From the IMG/VR virus record IMGVR_UViG_3300025879_000055, positions 1-33,533 of that record: a stretch of 33,533 nucleotides of DNA; one strand, given 5' to 3'. The position numbers and the translations under genes were made by a program. Positions 18,264 through 25,170 of the stretch are shown here, in pieces; the stretch's first letter is position 1, and every line of letters begins with the position of its first letter. The stretch comes from a virus. The notes below the pieces were generated by a model. That model searched no databases and was not told where the DNA came from. It saw nothing but the letters and a program-made list of their open reading frames with translations.

Positions 18264-18720
18264 CCTATCTTTGCATGAGATGACTAAGTCTAATACTGCT
18301 ATTAGATTAGGCATAGACAACAATCCATGTGATGATCATCTTGGTAACTTAATCATGTGGGCAGAGAATATCTTTCAGCCTATCAGAAATCACTTTCAAG
18401 AGCCTATCTTTATCTCTAGTGGGTATCGCTCACCTGAACTGAATAAAGCGATTGGAGGGGCTGCAAACAGCCAACACAGCGTTGGTCAGGCTGGGGACAT
18501 TGATATGGACAACAGAGGGAGCGTCGTTACTAATAGAGACATCTTTGATTTCATACTTGATCACCTAGACTTTGACCAGCTTATCTTAGAATTTCCTGAT
18601 GAAGAAGAAAATCCGGCTTGGGTTCATGTCAGCTATATTAGTGAGAAATATAATAGAGGCGATGTTCTTGTAGCTGTTAAAGAGCAAGGCGTTACAAAGT
18701 ATTATCCATATTTGTTATGA
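18247..18720 (+). CDS. Endolysin, peptidase M15 (D,D-/L,D-carboxypeptidase type)
   Basis: 157 aa. Zinc peptidase of the M15A type that cleaves peptidoglycan cross-bridges for release of phage. Motifs: SSGYRSPELNKAIGG (57-71), zinc ligands His77 and Asp84 in SQHSVGQAGDID, and the third ligand His127 in AWVHVS. Length is that of a single catalytic domain with no wall-binding module and no signal peptide, so it needs a holin for export. It overlaps the next gene by 4 bp (ATGA), followed by two membrane proteins that complete a lysis cassette. Confidence 0.88.
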   Translation: MRLTTNLSLHEMTKSNTAIRLGIDNNPCDDHLGNLIMWAENIFQPIRNHFQEPIFISSGYRSPELNKAIGGAANSQHSVGQAGDIDMDNRGSVVTNRDIFDFILDHLDFDQLILEFPDEEENPAWVHVSYISEKYNRGDVLVAVKEQGVTKYYPYLL

Positions 18721-19334
18721 TAAAGGGATTAGAAAGATTATTAGAATTGGCAGGTAAGACTAAGTGGTATGCACTGGCTTTTGTAGCTCTATTGTTTATA
18801 AGCTTTACGTTTAGAGAAGAAATAAAGGAGCATGTGTTTCCAGCAATTTCAGCTACATACAGGGTTGAGGAAGGCGTTACAAATGCTGTCAATATACAAC
18901 TGTCATTGCGTGGATTGATGGAGAAGTATGATGCTGATCGGGCTTACATCTTTCTATTTCATAATGGCGTAAAGTATTACAACGGAAGTCACAAGCTAAA
19001 AATATCGTGTGACTATGAGGTGACACAGCCTGGCATAAGCAGAGAAGCCGAGAAGCTGCAAGACTTACCTGTTGGCTTGTTTAGCATATGGATCAATCAA
19101 GTGATTCAAAATCGAATGTACGTTGATGACATAAATAAAATAGGTGAATTGAACGTAAGAGTTACCCTACAAGAACAAGGTGTTACGGGTCTGGCAGTTA
19201 TACCCTATTACCAAGATGGGAAACTTATAGCAGTGATTGGCGTGGATTATGTGCTAAGGGATTACGCAGTATTTAACAAAGAGCGATTCAAATACGATGC
19301 TCAACAAGTGGGCTTATTACTAGACAACTTTTAA
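18717..19334 (+). CDS. Membrane-anchored GAF-like protein in the lysis cassette
   Basis: 205 aa. One membrane segment at ~16-33 (KWYALAFVALLFISFTF) is followed by a short linker and a domain at ~55-195 with the feel of a GAF fold: ADRAYIFLFHNGVKYYNG, then LNVRVTLQEQGVTGLAVIPYYQDGKLIAVIGVDYV (as LNVRVTLQEQGVTGLAV and IPYYQDGKLIAVIGVDYV). GAF domains bind small ligands or act as dimerisation sensors. Placement between endolysin and holin-like genes suggests a role in lysis timing or membrane disruption; a spanin role is possible but has no motif support. Confidence 0.6.
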   Translation: MIKGLERLLELAGKTKWYALAFVALLFISFTFREEIKEHVFPAISATYRVEEGVTNAVNIQLSLRGLMEKYDADRAYIFLFHNGVKYYNGSHKLKISCDYEVTQPGISREAEKLQDLPVGLFSIWINQVIQNRMYVDDINKIGELNVRVTLQEQGVTGLAVIPYYQDGKLIAVIGVDYVLRDYAVFNKERFKYDAQQVGLLLDNF

Positions 19335-19337
19335 AAG

Positions 19338-19766
19338 ATGGCAGGAATAAAAGACTTAACTAAGATAATTGGTCTAGGTAGCAGTACACTAGACAATTTA
19401 AATTATTCGGGCGAAGAAAGAGCTAAGATATTAAATGAACGTCATGCGAATGACATGGCTAGTGATAGTTGGCTAAGTCAAAACATTAGACCTATGACAC
19501 TTATATTCTTGCTGCTATGTCAAGGTGCTTTGATCGTGGCTATGTTCTTAGGCGTAGACCTAGATGTAGGATTAACAAGTCAGGTCGGTGCATTATTGTT
19601 CGGTGCATTTGCCTTCTACTTCAATAGCAAGAAGGGTGAGCGTATTGCTGAACACAATGCCAAAGCGAACATTGAGATAACAAAGATGGAGATGAAAGCA
19701 CAAGAGAAGAAAGACAGAGCAGCGAGAAGGTTAGAAAGGATTAAGGCTAGAAATTCCAAAAATTAA
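19338..19766 (+). CDS. Holin-like membrane protein
   Basis: 142 aa. Two hydrophobic segments at ~50-73 (RPMTLIFLLLCQGALIVAMF) and ~82-98 (VGALLFGAFAFYFN), then a strongly charged coiled-coil tail (~100-142, Lys/Arg/Glu/Ala). The NIRP motif before the first segment and the charged tail recall 3TM-type holins. It lies next to the endolysin and GAF-like membrane gene, so a holin role is likely. Its stop is followed at once by a TATATTTG promoter box. Confidence 0.65.
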   Translation: MAGIKDLTKIIGLGSSTLDNLNYSGEERAKILNERHANDMASDSWLSQNIRPMTLIFLLLCQGALIVAMFLGVDLDVGLTSQVGALLFGAFAFYFNSKKGERIAEHNAKANIEITKMEMKAQEKKDRAARRLERIKARNSKN

Positions 19767-19767
19767 T

Positions 19768-19775
19768 TATATTTG
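19768..19775 (+). promoter_or_regulatory. Bacteroidetes -7 box (TATATTTG) before the early genes
   Basis: Exact TAnnTTTG consensus located 26 bp before the ATG at 19801. No clear -33 TTTG at the usual distance, so activity may be weak or factor-dependent. Confidence 0.5.
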
Positions 19776-19800
19776 TAAAAATTAAACGATAAAAAACATC

Positions 19801-20043
19801 ATGGCAAATGCAACAAAATTAACAGAAGAGGAGTTAAAAGAACTACAAGAAATGAATGCAAGCTTTAATAAATTTAAGGCTGCATTAGGGGAATTAGAAA
19901 TGCAAAAACACAATATTTTGCACCAAGTAGACTCGATCAATAAAGACTTTGCAGAAGTTGAGAAAAAGCTTGTTGAAAAATACGGAACAGACGTAACGAT
20001 TGACATAGCTACTGGAGAGATCAAAGAAAAAGAAGAGGCTTAA
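19801..20043 (+). CDS. Small coiled-coil protein, unknown
   Basis: 80 aa, Glu/Lys-rich with heptad-like spacing throughout (LTEEELKELQEMNASFNKFK, VEKKLVEKYG). The last 20 residues form a short beta-like tail (DVTIDIATGEIKEKEEA). It has its own promoter box 26 bp upstream and a strong terminator 30 bp downstream, so it is a one-gene transcription unit. No family recognised. Confidence 0.65.
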   Translation: MANATKLTEEELKELQEMNASFNKFKAALGELEMQKHNILHQVDSINKDFAEVEKKLVEKYGTDVTIDIATGEIKEKEEA

Positions 20044-20072
20044 TACTCCCTATTTTTAGTTTCAACCCCGTT

Positions 20073-20103
20073 AAGACTTGCCTATATGGTGAGTCTTTTT
20101 TTT
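20073..20103 (+). terminator. Strong intrinsic terminator
   Basis: AAGACTTGCC (20073-20082) pairs with GGTGAGTCTT (20088-20097), ten base pairs with two wobbles, loop TATAT, then a run of T to 20103. Confidence 0.9.
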
Positions 20104-20112
20104 GTCTAAACG

Positions 20113-20136
20113 AAACTTTTTTACTTTAAATCCGTA
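20113..20136 (+). promoter_or_regulatory. Copy 1 of the AAAC(C)TTTT-CGTA motif
   Basis: AAACTTTTTT starts at 20113 and CGTA at 20133, 20 bp from start to start. The ATG of the next gene is 14 bp beyond. The same arrangement occurs at 23141, 24923 and 28866. Confidence 0.55.
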
Positions 20137-20146
20137 ACAACTAATT

Positions 20147-20332
20147 ATGAAACAAATTATCAGAAAATGCGATGGATATCAAATCATTTTAGATGGTGAG
20201 GATTTTCATGTAATTAAAAAAGGGGAGTTGTTGCTAACAACAATCTCATTTGACAAGGCTGACAACTATTTTTATGACTGCCTAAGTTTAGAAAAGTTAA
20301 TTAATCGTAAAAAATTAAAATATGAAGATTGA
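20147..20332 (+). CDS. Unknown small early protein
   Basis: 61 aa: beta-hairpin-like N-terminus (QIIRKCDGYQIILDGEDFHV) then a helix with a basic end. First gene of a compact group of small early genes; overlaps the next gene by 11 bp. No motif recognised. Confidence 0.6.
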   Translation: MKQIIRKCDGYQIILDGEDFHVIKKGELLLTTISFDKADNYFYDCLSLEKLINRKKLKYED

Positions 20333-20519
20333 GCAAATTGACAAAGACCTTTACACTTGCAACCTTAGCGATGAAAAAGAATTGCAAGGAATGAAGATAA
20401 GCTATTCTGTAGATACCTTTGGAACAAGTAAAGACATAACAGAGGAAAGGATATTAATAGCAATGATAGAGCTATTGCTTACTGTTGAGGATGTTATCGA
20501 AAGGCTAGAGCATGAGTAA
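20322..20519 (+). CDS. Unknown small early protein
   Basis: 65 aa. A short beta region (DLYTCNLSDEKELQGMKISY) and a C-terminal leucine-rich helix (ERILIAMIELLLTVEDVIER). It overlaps both neighbours (11 bp upstream, 8 bp downstream), the usual sign of an intact polycistron. No family recognised. Confidence 0.6.
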   Translation: MKIEQIDKDLYTCNLSDEKELQGMKISYSVDTFGTSKDITEERILIAMIELLLTVEDVIERLEHE

Positions 20520-20712
20520 GATTGACAACGAAATTATCAAAAGCTTTCAGGGTTTAGACCAAGTTAAGGTCTTAGAGATTAAACAGGTTGTCAAGGGTAT
20601 TTTATACGATACTCTCAACCATGCATCTAAGAAAGTTTTTGACTCTGGTGCTGATCGTGAATTACTTATAAAAGTTTACAATGAGATGTTAAACGAGTTT
20701 AAGAAAAGTTAG
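20512..20712 (+). CDS. Unknown small helical early protein
   Basis: 66 aa, predicted mostly helical (QVKVLEIKQVVKGILYDTLN, DRELLIKVYNEMLNEFKKS). Overlaps the previous gene by 8 bp. Its stop codon abuts a TATATTTG promoter box (20713). No family recognised. Confidence 0.6.
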   Translation: MSKIDNEIIKSFQGLDQVKVLEIKQVVKGILYDTLNHASKKVFDSGADRELLIKVYNEMLNEFKKS

Positions 20713-20720
20713 TATATTTG
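20713..20720 (+). promoter_or_regulatory. Bacteroidetes -7 box (TATATTTG) for the 20727 RNA
   Basis: Exact TAnnTTTG match starting one base after the 20512 gene's stop. Transcription would begin about 7 nt downstream, near 20727. Confidence 0.55.
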
Positions 20721-20726
20721 TTTATT

Positions 20727-20820
20727 GTTCCGCTCTCACATTATAGGAACTAAAGAAACAGTTTTTAACCGTTATGTGAGTAGGAGAGGTGAGAGCCTTC
20801 GAAAGCATAGCGGTTTTTTT
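20727..20820 (+). ncRNA. Candidate small structured RNA or leader with terminator
   Basis: About 94 nt between a -7 box and a T7 tract (20814-20820). CCGCT (20730-20734) pairs with AGCGG (20809-20813), so the 5' end closes against the base just before the U run. Inside, CTCACAT (20735-20741) can pair with ATGTGAG (20774-20780); alternatively GCTCTCAC (20732-20739) pairs perfectly with GTGAGAGC (20789-20796). GTTCC/GGAAC (20727-20731 / 20746-20750) is a third option. It could be a stand-alone sRNA or an attenuator for the gene at 20837. Not a recognised family. Confidence 0.55.
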
Positions 20821-20836
20821 ATTTAACACAAAAAAA

Positions 20837-21133
20837 ATGATTAGAGAATTAGAAAAAGAGTTTATCGGAAAAGGTGAAGTAAAGGGGTTCAAATTCACCC
20901 AGATAAAAAAGAATGATTATGCTTACTTGTATGAAGTGTCTCACCCTACGTTTTTTGCGAGACATTATGAGGTTTTTAAGAAGAAAATCAATTTTAGGTA
21001 TGGATGTATCACTTACCCGAAAAGTAAGTCTTTTGGCGTTTTTGCATGGTCAATAAAAACTTATGATAAGGCGTTAGAGAAATTTGAAGAAATAACCATA
21101 CATGAGATGACAAAGGAGGCGCAAAATGGATAG
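20837..21133 (+). CDS. Unknown early protein
   Basis: 98 aa from the ATG at 20837 (MIRELEKEFIGKGEVKGFKF). A GTG at 20789 would add 16 residues but lies inside the hairpin and U tract of the upstream RNA, so I reject it. The protein is small, basic and aromatic-rich (NDYAYLYEVSHPTFFARHYE, KINFRYGCITYPKSK), with a C-terminal helix. It overlaps the initiator gene by 8 bp. Function unknown; position suggests a replication-linked role. Confidence 0.6.
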   Translation: MIRELEKEFIGKGEVKGFKFTQIKKNDYAYLYEVSHPTFFARHYEVFKKKINFRYGCITYPKSKSFGVFAWSIKTYDKALEKFEEITIHEMTKEAQNG

Positions 21134-21794
21134 GATTTTTAAAAGCAAGACTGATGTACCTTACACGATTTTATCAAATGAAGTCTTAAAGGACAACACA
21201 TTAAGCATGCAGGCTAAGGGTCTGTTTGCCTACCTTCAAAGTTTGCCTCCTGACTGGGTGATTAATAAGAACGAATTAATACGCAACCATACAAACGGCA
21301 AGCACTCTACGATCAATGCGTTTAAAGAATTAGAGGATAAAGGGCTTGTCATTAAGGTTGAGCAAATACGGAAGAATGGTATGTTTAGCCACAACGAATA
21401 TTGCGTTTACCCTAATTACAGCCATTTGACCGATGACCGAAAAACCGATAACGGTGAACCGATGAACGGTAAACCGACAACGGTAAATCAGCCACTACTA
21501 ATTAAAGATAATACTAACTATAGATTAACTAATAAAAGAAATATACAAAGGGCGCACGCTATTCCTGAATTTGAAGAGTTCAAAGAATATGCTTTAAAGA
21601 AAAAACCTAATGCAGATGCGGAGGCTTTGAGGTTAAAGTATGAGTCTTGGTTAGAGAATGATTGGATGACTGGAGGTGATAAGCCTAGAAAGATTAAGAA
21701 CTGGAAGACAACCTTATCAAATACCTTACCGTATATAAAAGAGGTAAAAGAGCAATTAAGCGAATACGAAAAGTTAATCAAGGGATGGAGATAA
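21126..21794 (+). CDS. Replication initiator with winged-helix domain
   Basis: 222 aa. Residues ~10-95 form a winged helix of the phage replication-initiator type (YTILSNEVLKDNTLSMQAKG, LFAYLQSLPPDWVINKNEL, HSTINAFKELEDKGLV). A linker (~100-125) is coded by repetitive DNA (see iterons). The C-terminal helical part (~145-222) contains KKKPNADAEALRLKYESWLE and WKTTLSNTLPYIKE, resembling the DnaD/phage replisome organiser region. It lies just upstream of the DnaB helicase with a 10-bp overlap and has a clear AAAGGAGG ribosome site 9 bp before its ATG. It should open the origin and recruit helicase. Confidence 0.8.
   Translation: MDRIFKSKTDVPYTILSNEVLKDNTLSMQAKGLFAYLQSLPPDWVINKNELIRNHTNGKHSTINAFKELEDKGLVIKVEQIRKNGMFSHNEYCVYPNYSHLTDDRKTDNGEPMNGKPTTVNQPLLIKDNTNYRLTNKRNIQRAHAIPEFEEFKEYALKKKPNADAEALRLKYESWLENDWMTGGDKPRKIKNWKTTLSNTLPYIKEVKEQLSEYEKLIKGWR
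21429..21484 (+). repeat. Iterons inside the initiator gene: putative origin
   Basis: Five ACCGA boxes (21429, 21436, 21444, 21458, 21473). The last three each continue to AACGGT, giving palindromic units ACCGATAACGGT (21444-21455), ACCGATGAACGGT (21458-21470) and ACCGACAACGGT (21473-21484) at 14-15 bp spacing. A ~60-bp A/T-rich stretch follows (21485-21548), suitable as an unwinding element. Confidence 0.75.
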
Positions 21795-23110
21795 AGCAAA
21801 TAGAACAAAAGTTAGCAGGCGGTTTAGTAGAATGTTCTAAAATAGTTGATCAGGTAATTGACAGCTTAAATGCAGAAATGCTAACAGACTTTAAAAGTCG
21901 ATGCGTAGTAGAGGCAGTTTATGAATTGTATAAGCAAGGCAAAAGCATTGACAGCGTAACAACCTTTAATCAGATAGCAAAACTAGGATATGCAAATGAA
22001 GTGAGTGCTTATGACCTTGAAAAGATGTTAGGTTATATTTCAACTGACTTAGCTTTGGAATATGTAGACATCATAAGGGCAAGTTATATCAAGCGAAAGC
22101 TATCAACTTATGCAGATGAATTAAAGGGCAAGAGCACACATGAATCAAACGATGCGTATGAGGTGCTTGACAGCCTGTATAAGCAAGCCGATTCCCTTTA
22201 TGCAGGTGTAAGTAAGGGTGAATCATTTGAGTCCTTTACAAGCCAATTAAATGAGGCAAAAGAAGAGCTAAGCAAACCAGCTGAAAATATGAGTGGCATC
22301 CCTTCAGGACTTGCGGACTTAGATGCGATGACAAATGGCTTTCAACCGACAGACCTTGTAATTCTGGCTGCGAGACCTGCGATGGGGAAGTCAGCACTAA
22401 TGACAACGATGATTACTAACGCAGCGGCAAAGGATTATTCGGTAGGTGTCTTTTCGCTTGAGATGAGCAAGAGGCAGATAATATGCAGGATGATCAGCGA
22501 GGCGGTTAATATACCAGCCAATGATTTGACTAAGAATAAGCTAACCGACTATCAGCGTTCTCTTTTTAAAAGCCAGGTAGATGAAATTAGACCTTACAAG
22601 GTATTTATTAATGATAATACAGAACTAAATATCACAACCTTAAAGGCAGAGTTAAAGAAGATGAAGCATAAGCATGACATTGACATTGCTTATGTGGACT
22701 ACTTGCAGTTGATGAGTGGTGATGCTAAGGCAGGCAATAGAGAGCAAGAGATCTCAAATATATCAAGAGGCTTAAAGACATTAGCAAAAGAGCTTAAAAT
22801 ACCAATAGTGGCTTTATCACAGCTATCTAGAAAGGTAGATGATAGAGAGAACAAAAGACCCTACTTGTCTGATCTTCGTGAATCTGGAGCGATTGAGCAA
22901 GACGCTGATATGGTGCTATTTTTATATAGACCTTACTATTACATTCAGCAGAAGGGGGAAACGGTTGAAGATCCTAGCATTGAGAAAGAGGCTAATCTAT
23001 CTATTGCCAAGCACAGGAATGGAGAGCTTGCCAACATCCAGCTAGTCTTTGAGGGTAAGTGGTCTAAGTTTTATGATAAACAATTTATAAGCCGTTCGAC
23101 ACTAATATAA
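21785..23110 (+). CDS. dnaB: Replicative DNA helicase, DnaB family
   Basis: 441 aa, usual length for phage DnaB. The N-terminal helical domain (~1-150) is followed by the RecA-like motor. Walker A AARPAMGKSALM lies at ~195-206, the motif FSLEMSKRQIICRM just after, Walker B IAYVDYLQLMSG at ~298-309, then ALSQLSRKVDDRENKRPYLS at ~340-360 and DLRESGAIEQDADMVLFLYR at ~360-380 (motif H4 region). It is a hexameric 5'-3' helicase that unwinds the phage fork. The start overlaps the initiator gene. Confidence 0.95.
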   Translation: MEIKQIEQKLAGGLVECSKIVDQVIDSLNAEMLTDFKSRCVVEAVYELYKQGKSIDSVTTFNQIAKLGYANEVSAYDLEKMLGYISTDLALEYVDIIRASYIKRKLSTYADELKGKSTHESNDAYEVLDSLYKQADSLYAGVSKGESFESFTSQLNEAKEELSKPAENMSGIPSGLADLDAMTNGFQPTDLVILAARPAMGKSALMTTMITNAAAKDYSVGVFSLEMSKRQIICRMISEAVNIPANDLTKNKLTDYQRSLFKSQVDEIRPYKVFINDNTELNITTLKAELKKMKHKHDIDIAYVDYLQLMSGDAKAGNREQEISNISRGLKTLAKELKIPIVALSQLSRKVDDRENKRPYLSDLRESGAIEQDADMVLFLYRPYYYIQQKGETVEDPSIEKEANLSIAKHRNGELANIQLVFEGKWSKFYDKQFISRSTLI

Positions 23111-23140
23111 GCCATTCACAAAAATACAGTTTCAGAAACA

Positions 23141-23172
23141 AAACCTTTTTAAGACATTAGCGTAAACATTAA
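23141..23172 (+). promoter_or_regulatory. Copy 2 of the AAACC-TTTT-CGTA motif
   Basis: AAACCTTTTT starts at 23141 and CGTA at 23161. It matches 28866-28897 in 30 of 32 bases, including 21 identical bases (23152-23172). The next ATG (23189) is 28 bp after CGTA. Confidence 0.65.
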
Positions 23173-23188
23173 CAAACAGGAATTAAAA

Positions 23189-23380
23189 ATGGAACAAACA
23201 TTAGAGTTTATTGAAAAGCAGGTCGAAGAAACATACGAAGGTATTGATACCTTGATGAACCTGATTACTTCTGCTGATTGTAGCTATGATGATTTGCTAA
23301 AACATGGCAAGGCATTGAGCAAGGAGCATGGAAAGATCTACGCATATTTAGAGATTAAAAAACAGTTATTAAAATCATGA
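23189..23380 (+). CDS. Unknown small helical protein
   Basis: 63 aa, acidic and helical (EFIEKQVEETYEGIDTLMNL, LSKEHGKIYAYLEIKKQLL). It starts a new operon behind the repeated promoter-like motif and overlaps the ERF gene by 4 bp (ATGA), so it probably works with recombination. No family recognised. Confidence 0.6.
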   Translation: MEQTLEFIEKQVEETYEGIDTLMNLITSADCSYDDLLKHGKALSKEHGKIYAYLEIKKQLLKS

Positions 23381-23931
23381 GCATTTACGAAAAACTGCTA
23401 AAGATTCAGGTAGAATTTAAAGCACCAAAAGACAAGTACAATAAATTCGGTAAGTACAACTACCGAAGTGCTGAAGGTATATTAGAAGCAATCAAGCCAT
23501 TGCTAGAGAAGCATAAGGCTACAATCAGAATAGTTGAAGAGTTGCAAGAGATCAATGGGTCAGCAGTTATTAAGAGCGTGGCACATCTTGACGATACAGA
23601 AAAGAACGAGGGCATAAGTGCGGTAGCGTTTGCAGGCGTTGAGAAGGCTGGAGGTATGGCATTGCCACAAGCTTATGGTAGTGCTTCAAGTTATGCAAAG
23701 AAGTATGCATTAGGCAATCTATTATTGATAGACGATACTCAAGATGATGATGCAACAAATGATTATAAGCCAAAAGCAAAGCAGAGCAAGCCAGTATTAG
23801 CGCAAGGCACAGACACTTGGAAAAAGGCTGTTAAGTATTTACAGAACGGAGGTGCTATTGAGGACATCACTAGCAAATACCAAATGACTCAAGAGCGTAT
23901 TGATATTTTAGTTGCGGAGGCGTTAAAGTAA
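23377..23931 (+). CDS. erf: ERF-family single-strand annealing protein
   Basis: 184 aa. Recombinase that anneals complementary single strands, used in phage recombination and genome circularisation. The signature runs through residues ~8-120: KIQVEFKAPKDKYNKFGKYN, YRSAEGILEAIKPLLEKHKA, then PQAYGSASSYAKKYALGNLL, the conserved ERF core. A flexible acidic linker (DDTQDDDATN) precedes a short C-terminal helical domain. It ends at the A of the next gene's ATG. The pairing with a YqaJ-type exonuclease is the classical two-component recombination system. Confidence 0.9.
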   Translation: MSIYEKLLKIQVEFKAPKDKYNKFGKYNYRSAEGILEAIKPLLEKHKATIRIVEELQEINGSAVIKSVAHLDDTEKNEGISAVAFAGVEKAGGMALPQAYGSASSYAKKYALGNLLLIDDTQDDDATNDYKPKAKQSKPVLAQGTDTWKKAVKYLQNGGAIEDITSKYQMTQERIDILVAEALK

Positions 23932-24563
23932 TGGGGGAGTTTAAGATTAGGGCAAGTGCAGCAGGCAAGATAATGACCAACTCAAGGTCAAAGTCTGCTG
24001 TGCTTTCAAAGACAACAGAAAGCTATTTGCAAGAGTGGCTCAAGGAGCAAATCTATGGGGTGCGCAATCAGGTAGAGAGCAAGTATTTACGCAAGGGCAT
24101 AGAGTGCGAAAATGACAGCATAGAGGTCTACGCATTGGCAACAGATCTAGATTTTGCTGTGAAGAATAGCAAGAGGTTCAGCAATGAATATACAACTGGT
24201 GAGCCTGATATAATTTTAGACGATAAGGTGGTGGACATTAAGACTTCGTGGGACTGCTTTACTTTCCCGCTGTTTGAAGAGGAGATACCAAACAAGGACT
24301 ATTATTGGCAGCTCCAAGTATATATGGACTTGCTGGGTTTAGACAAGGCAGAACTAGCTTATGTGTTGGTCAATACACCAGAAGAGATGCAGTACAGCGT
24401 TGCCGATATAACTGACTACACTTCTTTAGATCTAAAGTATAGGGTCAAGACCTTTGAAATAGACAGAAGCCAGGAGGATATTGATAAGCTTTATCAAAGA
24501 GTAGAGGAGTGCAGGGAATACATAAAAGCGATAAAAACTAATATTATACCCAATGAGGTATAA
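23931..24563 (+). CDS. YqaJ/RecB-type PD-(D/E)xK exonuclease
   Basis: 210 aa. Resects double-strand ends to feed the ERF annealing protein. The nuclease core shows GEPDIILDDKVVDIKTSWDC (~84-103), with Asp and VDIKTS giving the D...(D/E)xK triad, and YYWQLQVYMDLLGLDKAELAYVL (~121-143, as YYWQLQVYMDLLGL and DKAELAYVL), the QxxxYM helix typical of the YqaJ/lambda-exo group. An upstream Glu in RKGIECENDSIEVY (~62-75) fits the conserved acidic helix. It shares a base with the ERF stop. Confidence 0.87.
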   Translation: MGEFKIRASAAGKIMTNSRSKSAVLSKTTESYLQEWLKEQIYGVRNQVESKYLRKGIECENDSIEVYALATDLDFAVKNSKRFSNEYTTGEPDIILDDKVVDIKTSWDCFTFPLFEEEIPNKDYYWQLQVYMDLLGLDKAELAYVLVNTPEEMQYSVADITDYTSLDLKYRVKTFEIDRSQEDIDKLYQRVEECREYIKAIKTNIIPNEV

Positions 24564-24632
24564 TAACGATTTGGCTATGGTGTCGTGGCTACCAATAAAT
24601 GCCACTAATTCAATAAAAATGGCAAAATCAAT
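24564..24632 (+). other. Short spacer with hairpin before the 24633 gene
   Basis: GTGGC (24585-24589) and GCCAC (24601-24605) form a five-base stem with an 11-nt loop. Together with 24834-24900 it flanks a single small gene. Confidence 0.35.
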
Positions 24633-24833
24633 ATGGAAGCATACAACGCAAAATATGGGGCAAGGGTGGTAATAACCGATGAAAATGTAAAGACTCCCCC
24701 AGATTCAATGCTAGTTAATAAAGGTGATGAAATTACTATACACAGACTTGATGGAATGTATGTAAACGCAACCGATCAGAATGGTAATAGGATCTACATC
24801 GCTGCTTGGACTGAAGTTGAGCCTTGCATATAA
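24633..24833 (+). CDS. Unknown small beta-rich protein (cassette-like)
   Basis: 66 aa, apparently a small beta barrel, SH3-like: RVVITDENVKTPPDS, LVNKGDEITIHRLDGMYVNA and NRIYIAAWTEVEPCI. It stands apart from neighbours, with 69 bp before and 122 bp after in a genome where genes normally overlap. The flanks hold hairpins. This looks like a later gene insertion. No function can be assigned. Confidence 0.55.
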   Translation: MEAYNAKYGARVVITDENVKTPPDSMLVNKGDEITIHRLDGMYVNATDQNGNRIYIAAWTEVEPCI

Positions 24834-24922
24834 CACAAAGCAAACGGGCGTGAGGTACGAATGCACTTTTGCGACTGTTAAGTTGCGTTTTAATGCTTAT
24901 ATAATTTTTTTTTACAAAATCG
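24834..24922 (+). other. Noncoding stretch with hairpin and T tract
   Basis: TGCGAC (24870-24875) can pair with GTTGCG (24882-24887) including wobbles, framed by GCA/TGC, and a T9 run follows at 24905-24913 after a short AT-rich gap. It may terminate the 24633 transcript. CGGGCGTGAGG at 24845-24855 vaguely resembles an integron attC end. Confidence 0.35.
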
Positions 24923-24946
24923 AAACCTTTTAAAACAAACCTCGTA
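24923..24946 (+). promoter_or_regulatory. Copy 3 of the AAACC-TTTT-CGTA motif
   Basis: AAACCTTTT starts at 24923 and CGTA at 24943, again exactly 20 bp apart. The next ATG (24956) is 13 bp after CGTA. Confidence 0.55.
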
Positions 24947-24955
24947 TAAGCACTT

Positions 24956-25033
24956 ATGAAAAGATCAACTATAATTTTCGGAATTTGTATTGCAGTTATC
25001 TGCATTTGTGAAATCATAAAAACAATAGGATGA
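24956..25033 (+). CDS. Tiny membrane peptide, 25 aa
   Basis: ATG at 24956 gives MKRSTIIFGICIAVICICEI then IKTIG. Nearly all of it is one hydrophobic segment with three cysteines behind a basic N-terminus, a single-pass membrane peptide or lipoprotein-like leader. It sits directly behind the repeated promoter-like motif and overlaps the next small ORF by ATGA, which supports translation. Confidence 0.5.
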   Translation: MKRSTIIFGICIAVICICEIIKTIG

Positions 25034-25170
25034 GTATTTTAAAAACATTATTTGCCACAATAGGATGTGCTTTTATTATTTATCAACTAGCAAAGCCTTA
25101 TTTTTACAAAGAAGATCCAAGGCTGAAAGATTGGAATGACAATCGAAAGAAGAACAGAAGAAAAAGATGA
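25030..25170 (+). CDS. Small membrane protein, 46 aa
   Basis: The ATG at 25030 overlaps the preceding stop, and the TGA at 25168 overlaps the RusA ATG (25167), so it is a coupled link between them. Residues 3-20 form a membrane segment (ILKTLFATIGCAFIIYQL). The C-terminus is very basic (NRKKNRRKR). No known family; a membrane-anchored nucleic-acid-binding tail is a fair description. Confidence 0.55.
   Translation: MSILKTLFATIGCAFIIYQLAKPYFYKEDPRLKDWNDNRKKNRRKR

Noticed and set aside
17931-18323. 130-aa minus-strand ORF at the fibre/lysin junction
   Set aside because: Covers the ends of two convincing + strand genes and has no recognisable domain.
20789-20836. GTG start for the 20837 gene
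   Set aside because: Lies in a hairpin arm and T tract of the upstream RNA; the ATG at 20837 is the better start.
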